Of a stretch of DNA of 7,945 nucleotides, positions 1 through 5,892 are shown piece after piece. Source of the DNA: Anaerolineae bacterium (lineage in GTDB: Bacteria > Chloroflexota > Anaerolineae > Anaerolineales > Villigracilaceae); contig RFJH01000237.1 in assembly GCA_003694975.1 (NCBI GenBank), positions 1 through 7,945 of the forward strand. The letters are read 5' to 3'. The notes beneath the pieces were generated by a model. It saw nothing but the letters and a program-made list of their open reading frames with translations. It was not told where the DNA came from and ran no database searches. The translations under genes and the position numbers were made by a program. Numbering within the stretch: position 1 is the stretch's first letter; each line of letters begins with the position of its first letter.

Positions 1-281
1 TAGAATACAACCAGTTCCAAGCCGAGTTTTTTGTGGTTGATAATCCAATGGTCTGTCCGGCCACTCTTTTGTCCATCCCAGTAGAGAACATCACCATCAA
101 GATAATCTTGATACTGAGGTCTATCTGGGGTTTTGTGTTCGGTTACGAAAAGCCAAATGGAATCATGGTTCTTAGGTCTGAAAACACCTGTGAAGATTGT
201 AGTATCTATAATCCCAAATTGAGTTTTCAGGGCTTCTCTAGTGTAAAGTTGTCCAGGTGTAAGAAAATCTGAGGTTTTCAC
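1..281 (-). CDS. N-terminal part of a DUF3427-like domain protein (3' end outside window)
   Basis: This reading frame is open from a GTG at 281 down to the window edge and gives 93 codons. The peptide begins VKTSDFLTPGQLYTREALK. It carries a compact set of motifs: Y-T-R at residues 13-15, TGVFRPK at 31-37, IWLFVTEHK at 42-50, Y-x-DYLDGD at 57-64, and WDGQKSGRTD at 68-77. From memory this pattern resembles the DUF3427-type domain found at the C-terminus of large DEAD/DEAH helicases and in some stand-alone, HNH-associated, restriction-like proteins. Function is therefore only suggested, possibly nucleic-acid recognition or defence. An in-frame TAG lies three codons upstream of the GTG, so the protein really starts here with the domain at its N-terminus, or the gene is a 5'-truncated remnant. 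No good Shine-Dalgarno is visible. The start lies about 37 nt after a GTTAGGC heptamer, which fits a cassette-borne gene. Sequence is more A/T-rich than the moe cluster. Confidence 0.65.
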   Translation of the reverse strand, partial: MKTSDFLTPGQLYTREALKTQFGIIDTTIFTGVFRPKNHDSIWLFVTEHKTPDRPQYQDYLDGDVLYWDGQKSGRTDHWIINHKKLGLELVVF

Positions 282-312
282 GATCTTACTCTACGGAGTA
301 AATTCTCAAACG

Positions 313-441
313 GCCTAACATGTGGCTCATCTGCCTGCCGCCTTAGCAATCCAAGCCAATTTGATTGTAACCCAACTTTGCTCAAATAGCGCCGCTACTT
401 ACCAGCCGCCGAAGGCAGAGCAGGTGCGGTCGCGGTTAGCC
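313..441 (-). other. Candidate attC-like recombination site (129 nt imperfect inverted repeat)
   Basis: Read on the minus strand, the element opens with GGCTAAC (441-435) and closes with GTTAGGC (319-313). These resemble the RYYYAAC and GTTRRRY boxes of integron attC sites, and one to the other they are complementary except at one position. Eleven nucleotides inside each box lies a second pair: CTGCTCTGCC (423-414) and GGCAGGCAG (339-331), complementary over nine pairs with a single bulged T, like the extrahelical bases of attC. The core between them (340-413) is long, giving a total length like that of long Vibrio-type attC sites. Against the call: the first box deviates from RYYYAAC at its second base, the spacers are longer than the usual 5-6 nt, and they are mostly unpaired. 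It sits between two small unrelated genes, as an attC would. Confidence 0.4.
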
Positions 442-960
442 ACCGTTTGACACACTTCTTTCAATCATCCCTCTGTATCTGAAATCTACAGAAACTCCTT
501 CCGAGCAATAAGCACAACAACAACATAATAGATACTATACGATAACCAGAGATTGGTGACTACCAGACAATCCTCATCAATCATAGCGAACACGTAAGTC
601 CATCCTACCAACCACCCCCAAAATAATAAATCCACGACCATCACTCCCCACCCTACTAACCCTTGCGCAAGTAAATCCCTAAAGTGAACAACAATAGGCA
701 GTGTTGCCATCGTCCACAACACTCCAGAGAAAATCCAAAAATTTACCCTACCTATGTCTCCTAACAACCTGTGCACCACTTCCCAAAACGGCACAAAGAC
801 AGCAATCAACAGCGCTGAACGAAGCAGTAAAGATCCCGCCCACTTGCTTACCATATCAGATTTGGCTCTCCACCAAATCCAAATGTTAATCGCTAACGCG
901 GCAATTAGCGGTGTCCCGCAAATCGTTACAAAAGATCCCCATTCCATTGAGATTACCTAA
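319..960 (-). mobile_element. Candidate integron gene cassette carrying the small membrane protein
   Basis: On the minus strand the unit would run from the TT of GTTAGGT (961-955) to the G of GTTAGGC (319-313), about 640 nt. It contains one open reading frame starting 13 nt after the first boundary and ending about 45 nt before the attC-like inverted repeat. One gene per unit, a very short leader, a trailing inverted repeat and same-direction neighbours are what integron cassettes look like. A second possible left boundary is GTTAGCC at 1127-1121, which is the exact complement of the GGCTAAC box at 441-435. In classical cassettes the first bases do match that box, so the cassette could begin near 1126 instead. 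No intI gene is in the window, so this could be an integrase-less cassette cluster or a chance arrangement. Confidence 0.35.
486..947 (-). CDS. Small multi-pass membrane protein of unknown function
   Basis: This is a 153-residue protein that I do not recognise. It is strongly hydrophobic and Trp-rich, with four to five likely membrane helices at about residues 8-26, 38-56, 68-88, 97-121 and 130-148. Short charged segments lie between them, including RAKSDMVSK near 27-35 and IDED near 123-126, and it ends ARKEFL. There is no signal-peptide cleavage site and no catalytic motif that I can name. The ATG at 947 is the first possible start and lies 7 nt after GTTAGGT, whose AGGT could act as a weak ribosome binding site. 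The gene is A/T-richer than the moe cluster and is separated from it by a terminator. Its position between two GTTRRRY heptamers suggests a cassette-encoded protein, a class in which most products have no known function. Confidence 0.7.
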   Translation of the reverse strand: MEWGSFVTICGTPLIAALAINIWIWWRAKSDMVSKWAGSLLLRSALLIAVFVPFWEVVHRLLGDIGRVNFWIFSGVLWTMATLPIVVHFRDLLAQGLVGWGVMVVDLLFWGWLVGWTYVFAMIDEDCLVVTNLWLSYSIYYVVVVLIARKEFL

Positions 961-961
961 C

Positions 962-1261
962 GTTGAATTCTCCCTTTCCCCATAAGACTAAACTGCCAAA
1001 CATTTGCGCCTTGCTGTTCAACTTTTTTCTATTTCAGTCGCACCATGCATTCTCTAACCCACAAAATCGCACAAAACTTTCTCCTAAAGAGCGCGAGTCT
1101 CAGCGTATTGCTATTTAGGTGGCTAACTCCTCTCCGAACGCTATTATACCGAAAAGACCCTGTATGTTCACCCGATATAGGCGACAAACATTTTCCTCAC
1201 TTCCACCCGCCCTTGAGGGAACTCGGAAGTAAAATGCGACTACAACTGCTGTGGCTTCCCC
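962..1261. other. Intergenic stretch without a convincing gene
   Basis: About 300 bases lie between the GTTAGGT heptamer and the terminator of the response-regulator gene, and I find no convincing coding region on either strand. It is comparatively A/T-rich. It holds a good -10 hexamer on the minus strand (1143-1148). It also holds GGTGGCTAAC at 1118-1127 on the plus strand, whose exact reverse complement occurs at 435-444. A minus-strand AGGAG followed by a 12-codon GTG frame (about 1077-1039) is too short to claim as a gene. If the left-hand genes are cassettes, this stretch is where an attI-like site or a leader would be expected, but no integrase gene accompanies it. Confidence 0.5.
1143..1170 (-). 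promoter_or_regulatory. Candidate sigma-70 promoter facing the left-hand genes
   Basis: On the minus strand a perfect TATAAT (1148-1143) lies 16 nt after TGAACA (1170-1165), which matches TTGACA at four of six positions. Transcription would start near 1136 and run toward the membrane-protein gene at 947 with a leader of about 190 nt. It lies after the terminator of the moe cluster, so it would give the left-hand genes their own transcription, as a cassette promoter does in an integron. The -35 is mediocre and the host's promoter preferences are unknown. Confidence 0.4.
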
Positions 1262-1300
1262 CAAAAGAAAAGACGGCGGCACGTGACGCACCACCGTCTT
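1262..1300 (-). terminator. Intrinsic terminator after the response-regulator gene
   Basis: Read on the minus strand, AAGACGGTGGTGCG pairs with CGTGCCGCCGTCTT, with perfect Watson-Crick pairs at the base and a few G-T wobbles higher up. The loop is short. The stem (1300-1270) is followed by TTCTTTTG (1269-1262). This is a standard rho-independent terminator about 60 nt after the stop codon of the response-regulator gene, so it probably ends the moe-containing transcript. On the plus strand the hairpin is followed by CCTGCC rather than a T-run, so it looks one-directional. Confidence 0.75.
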
Positions 1301-1359
1301 CCTGCCTTCAAAGCGGACAGAAAGCGCGGGGGAGTTTCCTCTTCTATCTTCCAGAGAAC

Positions 1360-1725
1360 CTACAACACCCCTGCTTCCTGAAGCGCGGCTTCAATACTGT
1401 CCAGCGTAGCGGGTTTGATGATAAACGCCTGGGCGCCGGCTTTCAGGGCGCGTTCTTTGGTCTCTGGCTGATCGTCGGAAGTAATCACCACAACCGGCAC
1501 CGGGATCAGGCGCGGTTCACGGCGCAGATACGCCAGAATCTCAAACCCGTCCACTCCCGGCATATTGATATCCAGCAAAACCACACGCGGCGTATGATTC
1601 CCCAACAACGTCATCGCCGGACTCGCTCCATAGGCCACACGGACGGGCACATCGAGCATCTTAAGCATCTCCGCCAGCGTATCTGCCGTCTTTCGATTAT
1701 CATCAATGACCAGCGCAAAACTCAT
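1360..1725 (-). CDS. Single-domain response regulator (CheY-like receiver)
   Basis: This 121-residue protein is a complete receiver domain with no output domain. The acidic pair is D8-D9 (LVIDDN), the phospho-acceptor is D52 in VVLLDINMPG, the switch Thr is T82 (VITSDD), and the conserved Lys-Pro is K104-P105 (FIIKPA). All catalytic positions are intact, so it should accept phosphate from a histidine kinase, but no kinase is in the window. The protein would act in the cytoplasm through protein-protein contact. The ATG at 1725 is well supported: GGAGGT (1738-1733) lies 7 nt upstream, inside the last codons of the preceding moeA fusion, whose stop is only 3 nt away. That makes translational coupling likely. 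It is the last gene before the terminator. A regulatory link with molybdenum cofactor synthesis is possible but only inferred from position. Confidence 0.93.
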   Translation of the reverse strand: MSFALVIDDNRKTADTLAEMLKMLDVPVRVAYGASPAMTLLGNHTPRVVLLDINMPGVDGFEILAYLRREPRLIPVPVVVITSDDQPETKERALKAGAQAFIIKPATLDSIEAALQEAGVL

Positions 1726-1728
1726 CTT

Positions 1729-3690
1729 TCAAACCTCCGCGATCGGCGTTCCCATAACGTCCACATTATAACCGGGGAGAGCGAGCACCGCATCTCGAAA
1801 CGTTTTATCGGATAGCAGGTCAAACAGTGGAGCAAGCAACTCACTCGCGGCATAGACCTGAGGAATAACCAGATCATAGCGCTCCTCAAAGAGAGGGATG
1901 AAATCCAGGTCTAGAGCATGGGCTGCGGCCGCGATACCCAGGCCGCAATCAGCCCTCCCTGAGGCCACCGCTGCCGCGACGGCGAGATGCGTGTACTCTT
2001 CCTCATCATAGCCCAAAATCTCCTCCCTGGCTATCCCTCTTAAGGCTAGGTGGTAATCCAGCAGGACGCGCGTCCCCGCGCCGCGTTGCCGGTTTACAAA
2101 GCGGACATCCGGCCGGATGAGGTCCTCCAGATCCCTGATTTTCTTCGGATTCCCTTTTCGGACGATCAACCCCTGCTGCCGCCCAACCAGTGCCACCACC
2201 CGGACGGGGATTCCGGGCAGGTACCTGCGGATGTACGAAAGGTTATACTCCCCCGTCTCCGGGTCGAGCAGGTGCGAACCGGCCAGATGGGCTTCACCGC
2301 GGCGCAACGCCACCAGGCCGCCCAGCGATCCGACGTTCGCCGAGGCCAGCCTGCGCCCGCGCCCGGCCAAAAACTGCGCCATCAGGTCGAGAGTCATATC
2401 ATGCGAGCCAATGCAGAAGATGGTGCGCTCCAACTCCGCCCGTGAGCGGTAGAGAAGCACGTCCACCCTATCTCCGGCCTCCGCGCCCTGGATGCCGCGC
2501 GGCAGAATCATGATGCCATCGGCGCGCACCAGCGAAGTGATGACCCCCGCCCCACGCGAGAGCGGCGCGGCGAGCATCTCTTCTCCCACACGCCCCACGG
2601 CGACGCGCACGTAGTCGTCATCCCCGCCCGGCGAGACAATTTTACGCGTCAGGCGCGCCGTGATCCGCTCCGGTTCCGCAGGTCTGCGCCCCAACCACTT
2701 TGCCAGGAGCGGCTCGACGAAAATCTCCCCCGTCAGCGCCGCGGAGACCGGGTAGCCAGGGACACCGATGATGGGCACCTGAGAGCCGTCTTCGCGATGG
2801 ATCATCCCCAAAATGACCGGATGTCCCGGGCGGACGGCTACACCATGCACAAGCAATTTGCCCAGTTTCTCCACCACACGCGCCGAGAAATCCTCCGAGC
2901 CGGCGGACGAACCGGCGTTCAGCAGGATGAGATCGTGTTCACGAGCGGCCTCTCTCACGCGAGCACAGAGAGCATCGAAATCATCCGGCGTGATGGGGAA
3001 GCGTGTCGCCTCGCCGCCCCAGGAGCGCACCTGCGCCGCCAGGACGAGGGAGTTGTATTCCAGGATATCTCCTGGCTTCACCTCGCTGCCGATGGGCACG
3101 AGTTCCGTGCCGGTAGGGAGGATCGCCACACGCGGCCGTCGCGCCACGTTCACCACACTATGCCCGGCCGCGGCGATGGCGCCCAGGTCTACCGGACGAA
3201 GCACCTGACCGGCAGGCAAGACGAGTTGCGTGGCAACGATGTCCTCTCCCAACGGGCGGACATGCTGCCAGGGCGTCACTGCCTGACGAATGCGAATGGC
3301 GGCAGGATGGCGCGGGTCGGGGGCGATGCCGCCCTCCGCGTCCAGCGGCTCGACCTGCTCAATCATAATCACAGCGTTAAAGCCTTCGGGGAGGGGATCG
3401 CCGGTGTCCACGTAGCGCGCCTGGGGGCCGACGGTCAGGGTGACCGGCGCGGTAGGCATCGCGCCGCGCGTCTCTTCGGCACGCACGGCGAAGCCGTCCA
3501 TGGCCGCGGCGTGATAATGCGGCGAGGAGAGGCGCGCCCATACCGGCTCGGCCAGGACACGCCCCAGGGCGTCCTCATCAAGAGGAATGGTCTCTGTTCC
3601 CAGGACGCGCCACAAACCGGCCTCTTGCAACGCCTCTTCGAGGCGGGATTTCGCTTCAGGAAGGGGGATATCGTGGAGATAGACGGACAT
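1729..3690 (-). CDS. moeA: MoeA fused to a COG1910 molybdate-binding-type domain
   Basis: This is a 653-residue two-part protein. Residues 1 to about 415 are MoeA, which inserts molybdate or tungstate into adenylylated molybdopterin in the cytoplasm. Visible family motifs are MDGFAVR (64-70), TGDPLP (96-101), PTGTELV (192-198), AGSSAGSED (259-267), GVAVRPGHP (283-291), GVPGYPVSAAL (309-319), and the C-terminal ILPRG...EAGDRVDVLL (396-413). Residues about 424-645 match the periplasmic-binding-protein-like COG1910 domain: IGSHDMTLDLMAQFL (427-441), NVGSLGGLVAL (452-462), NRQRGAGTRVLLDYHL (533-548), and AVASGRADCGLGIAAAA (574-590). There is no signal peptide, so that domain probably acts inside the cell as an oxyanion sensor or delivery module. 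The fusion is known from archaea and several bacterial phyla. The loop usually written KPGKP is RPGHP here, so it lacks both lysines. The ATG at 3690 fits the family N-terminus, but a 7-bp tandem repeat lies directly upstream with no Shine-Dalgarno. Its stop lies 3 nt before the response-regulator ATG. Confidence 0.93.
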   Translation of the reverse strand: MSVYLHDIPLPEAKSRLEEALQEAGLWRVLGTETIPLDEDALGRVLAEPVWARLSSPHYHAAAMDGFAVRAEETRGAMPTAPVTLTVGPQARYVDTGDPLPEGFNAVIMIEQVEPLDAEGGIAPDPRHPAAIRIRQAVTPWQHVRPLGEDIVATQLVLPAGQVLRPVDLGAIAAAGHSVVNVARRPRVAILPTGTELVPIGSEVKPGDILEYNSLVLAAQVRSWGGEATRFPITPDDFDALCARVREAAREHDLILLNAGSSAGSEDFSARVVEKLGKLLVHGVAVRPGHPVILGMIHREDGSQVPIIGVPGYPVSAALTGEIFVEPLLAKWLGRRPAEPERITARLTRKIVSPGGDDDYVRVAVGRVGEEMLAAPLSRGAGVITSLVRADGIMILPRGIQGAEAGDRVDVLLYRSRAELERTIFCIGSHDMTLDLMAQFLAGRGRRLASANVGSLGGLVALRRGEAHLAGSHLLDPETGEYNLSYIRRYLPGIPVRVVALVGRQQGLIVRKGNPKKIRDLEDLIRPDVRFVNRQRGAGTRVLLDYHLALRGIAREEILGYDEEEYTHLAVAAAVASGRADCGLGIAAAAHALDLDFIPLFEERYDLVIPQVYAASELLAPLFDLLSDKTFRDAVLALPGYNVDVMGTPIAEV

Positions 3691-3703
3691 GGTGAGTAGT
3701 ATT

Positions 3704-3759
3704 CAGTGAGCAGTGAGCAGTAAGCAGTGAGCGGTGAACAGTGAGCAGTGGTCAGGGAG
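3704..3759. repeat. Short tandem repeat, 7-bp unit CAGTGAG, before the moeA fusion
   Basis: Eight consecutive heptamers can be laid out on the plus strand: CAGTGAG, CAGTGAG, CAGTAAG, CAGTGAG, CGGTGAA, CAGTGAG, CAGTGGT and CAGGGAG. The first six differ from the consensus by at most two bases and the last two are degenerate. The array fills the gap between the stop codon of the lipoprotein (3752-3754) and the start of the moeA fusion (3690), and its degenerate end covers that stop codon. Heptamer repeats of this kind (STRR) are well known in cyanobacteria and also occur in other lineages, where they expand in intergenic DNA. Here the array leaves no room for a normal ribosome binding site. Confidence 0.85.
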
Positions 3760-4576
3760 AAAAGTATTCGACCAGGGTCAGGTCTACCGTACACGGGGAG
3801 CCGTGATGCTGATAGTGCAGAGCGGTGTACCCCATGCCCGGGGTGAAGGTAAGCACGGTGCTATCCGCGTTCGTCTGGTAACAGAGTTGGTATGAAGGGA
3901 CCGCCTGCTGCATCGAGCCGCCGGGTGGCCAGGGGAAAGTCGTCTCGCCACAGACATACCAGCAATAGAGGGCATCTTCTCGCGCCATGGCCGGGTCGCA
4001 GAAACGTTTCTCCGGCACAAGGGGGAAATCCAGAACAGCCTGCGCGTCCACCAGCAACCCTTCCAGGGAGGCAGCCGGGTTCTTGAGAGCGGGGAGCACG
4101 GCGATGCCGGCGCGATAGAAGCGGTTCTCGTTCACCTGGAGAAAAACGTACTCCTGCGGCGTCGCCAGGGGCGAACAGGCGGCCACGTCCAACGGGTGGC
4201 CACGCATGGCATAGCCCACCACACCGGCATCCGGACGCGGCACGACTTCCAACACCTCCATTTGCCAGCGCACCGGCTCGGTGACCATTTCATGCCCCGG
4301 CGCGTAGGTCATCGTCCCATCGTAAATCCAGAATGCTCCGGGCGCAAGAGGAAAAGGCTCTGACGACAGAGGAGGCACAGCCGTTAGCACAGGCGAGGGG
4401 ACAGGCGATGCCGTCGGCGAAGGGAGAGGCAACGGCGCAACCGTCGGCGTGGGGGACGGGGACGTCGCCGGAGTGACAGGGAACACCGGGTTGCAAGCCA
4501 CAAGAAAGGGAATAGAAAGCATCACTCCCCAAGCGGTTAGCGAATTTCCCATTGGCAAAACATGGCAACGGCTCAT
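3752..4576 (-). CDS. Secreted lipoprotein with Pro/Ser/Thr linker, function unknown
   Basis: This 274-residue protein starts with a signal peptide whose lipobox is LVAC, with the acylated Cys at residue 28. It would be anchored to the outer face of the membrane. Residues 29-73 are a Pro/Ser/Thr-rich low-complexity tether (P-T-P, S-P-S-P). The remainder (74-274) is a globular domain beginning PLAPGAFWIYDGTMTYAPG and ending near FTPGMGYTALHYQHHG. Six further cysteines (134, 193, 205, 209, 232, 262) could form disulfides. I recognise no enzyme motif and cannot assign a function. The reading frame is open much further upstream, into the moeA gene, but the ATG at 4576 is clearly the start: it has an excellent Shine-Dalgarno and immediately precedes the signal peptide. 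It lies 74 nt after the upstream moeA and before the moeA fusion. An oxyanion-related role is conceivable from context alone. Confidence 0.85.
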   Translation of the reverse strand: MSRCHVLPMGNSLTAWGVMLSIPFLVACNPVFPVTPATSPSPTPTVAPLPLPSPTASPVPSPVLTAVPPLSSEPFPLAPGAFWIYDGTMTYAPGHEMVTEPVRWQMEVLEVVPRPDAGVVGYAMRGHPLDVAACSPLATPQEYVFLQVNENRFYRAGIAVLPALKNPAASLEGLLVDAQAVLDFPLVPEKRFCDPAMAREDALYCWYVCGETTFPWPPGGSMQQAVPSYQLCYQTNADSTVLTFTPGMGYTALHYQHHGSPCTVDLTLVEYFSP

Positions 4577-4578
4577 TG

Positions 4579-4588
4579 CCTCCTCCTT
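4579..4588 (-). promoter_or_regulatory. Strong ribosome binding site fixing the lipoprotein start
   Basis: AAGGAGGAGG on the minus strand ends 2 nt before the ATG at 4576, with the core AAGGAGG about 5 nt from it. This decides the start of the lipoprotein gene against the longer open frame, which would overlap the 3' end of the upstream moeA. Confidence 0.85.
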
Positions 4589-4650
4589 GGGCAGAGCGTG
4601 ATGAAAGGCGGAACAAGATGATAGTATCCGGCCACGAAGCACATCCAGCA

Positions 4651-5886
4651 TCATATCAGCATCACCTCCACCACCTCCCCGGCGCTCAAGCCGGTGGCAT
4701 CCGGTGGAATGCGCAGTAAACCATTTGCGGCGACGAGGGTGAAAATGAGATTGGATTTGCCAAAAATGGGGTCGGCACGGTACTCGCCGTCTTCGCCGTC
4801 CAGCAGTCGCACCGGCCACCAGTCCTCGCGGCCCGCCTGGGAGGGCAGGTTGACCGTCAGGCGCGCCCGAACGGTGGGGCGCGGGCGAGGTCGCTTCCCC
4901 AGCAAACGCTCGATCAGCGGCGCGACGAGCATATAACCGTTCACCAGCGCGCTGACCGGATTGCCCGGCAACCCGATCACCGCCTTCCCATCGCACACGC
5001 CCAAAATGGTCGGCTTGCCGGGGCGCGTGTTAATGCCGTGCACCACCACCCCCGGTTTTCCCAATGAATTGATCACCTCGGCGGTCATATCACGCGTGCT
5101 GGCCGAAGACCCCGCTGTGATGAGCACCATATCACACTCAGAGAGCGCGCGCTCCGCCACCTCGCGCAACGCCTCGAACCGGTCTGGCACAATGCCATAG
5201 CGTCGCGCCTCCCCGCCGTAGTGCTCGACCAGCGCGGAGAGGGTATATGAATTGATATCGCGCACCTGCCCGGGCGCGGGACGCTGCGAAGGCGGCACGA
5301 CCTCATCGCCTGTGGAAATGACCCCGACGCGCACCTTCCTGGCTACACGCACGCTCTCGACCCCCAACGCCATCAGCCCCCCCACCTCCGCCTCTCGGAT
5401 CGGACTCCCTTTGCGCATGACCACCTGACCCTCGGCCACATCCTCCCCGACGCGAATCACATTCTCGCCATCCGCCACGGCGCGCAGAATCTCCACCTCG
5501 CCCTCGCGGGCCGTTTGTGTGTATTCCAACATCACGACCGCATCCGCGCCTTCCGGCAACATCCCGCCGGTGTGAATCAGGGCCGCCTGTCCCGCCGCCA
5601 GGGCAAACTCCGGCGCGGCGCCCATCGGCACCTCGCCGACCAGCGTGAGATAAGCAGGCAGCGATTCGCTTGCGCCGTAGGTATCCGCCGCGCGGACCGC
5701 GTACCCGTCCACGCTGGAACGGGGGAACTCCGGCAGCGGATGCGGCGCGCGCACGTCCTCGGCGAGGACGCGCCCCAGGGCGTGGACCACGTCCAGGGTC
5801 TCGGCAACCGGCTCCGCGTCCGGCAGGTGACGCAGGAGACGGGCATAGGCTTCACGTGGGGGGAGGAGATGGAGGAATTCGGGCAT
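4651..5886 (-). CDS. moeA: Molybdopterin molybdotransferase MoeA (stand-alone)
   Basis: This is a 411-residue MoeA of normal family length without extra domains. It catalyses the last step of molybdenum cofactor synthesis, inserting molybdate (or tungstate in tungsten-using organisms) into MPT-AMP in the cytoplasm. Motifs in order: SSVDGYAVRA (57-66), HTGGMLPEGAD (105-115), STGDEVV (191-197), DINSYTL (210-216), TAGSSASTRD (257-266), GINTRPGKPTILG (284-296), GLPGNPVSAL (305-314), and the C-terminal GLLRIPPDATGLSAGEVVEV (389-408). Unlike the fusion downstream it keeps the lysine of the R/K-P-G-K-P loop. The ATG at 5886 gives the usual family N-terminus (MPEFLHLLPPREAYARLL). No Shine-Dalgarno precedes it, because an 8-bp tandem repeat runs from the UbiA stop codon almost to the ATG. 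Two MoeA proteins in one operon suggests a division of labour, for example molybdenum versus tungsten, as reported for some archaea. Confidence 0.95.
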   Translation of the reverse strand: MPEFLHLLPPREAYARLLRHLPDAEPVAETLDVVHALGRVLAEDVRAPHPLPEFPRSSVDGYAVRAADTYGASESLPAYLTLVGEVPMGAAPEFALAAGQAALIHTGGMLPEGADAVVMLEYTQTAREGEVEILRAVADGENVIRVGEDVAEGQVVMRKGSPIREAEVGGLMALGVESVRVARKVRVGVISTGDEVVPPSQRPAPGQVRDINSYTLSALVEHYGGEARRYGIVPDRFEALREVAERALSECDMVLITAGSSASTRDMTAEVINSLGKPGVVVHGINTRPGKPTILGVCDGKAVIGLPGNPVSALVNGYMLVAPLIERLLGKRPRPRPTVRARLTVNLPSQAGREDWWPVRLLDGEDGEYRADPIFGKSNLIFTLVAANGLLRIPPDATGLSAGEVVEVMLI

Positions 5887-5892
5887 GGGAAG

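Noticed and set aside
33..272. Plus-strand open frame of 79 residues
   Set aside because: It overlaps the minus-strand frame whose translation shows coherent domain motifs. The plus-strand peptide shows none and has no ribosome binding site.
1039..1077. Tiny minus-strand frame of 12 codons (GTG start) preceded by AGGAG
   Set aside because: It is too short to separate from chance, and the peptide shows no leader-peptide logic such as a codon run followed by an attenuator hairpin.
1045..1815. Plus-strand open frame of 256 residues across the intergenic stretch and the response regulator
   Set aside because: Most of it is antisense to the receiver gene, it crosses that gene's terminator, and its composition (Arg/His-rich) is typical of an antisense shadow.
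2797..3699. Plus-strand open frame of 300 residues opposite the moeA fusion
   Set aside because: It is fully antisense to a well-supported MoeA and its Arg/His/Gly-rich sequence shows no domain.
3704..3759. Tandem repeats (here and at 5893-5980) as CRISPR arrays
   Set aside because: Units of 7-8 bp directly abut with no spacers, which is a simple tandem repeat and not CRISPR.
4577..4996. N-terminal extension of the lipoprotein frame up to an ATG at 4996
   Set aside because: It overlaps the 3' end of moeA, would bury the signal peptide inside the protein, and ignores the strong ribosome binding site before the ATG at 4576.
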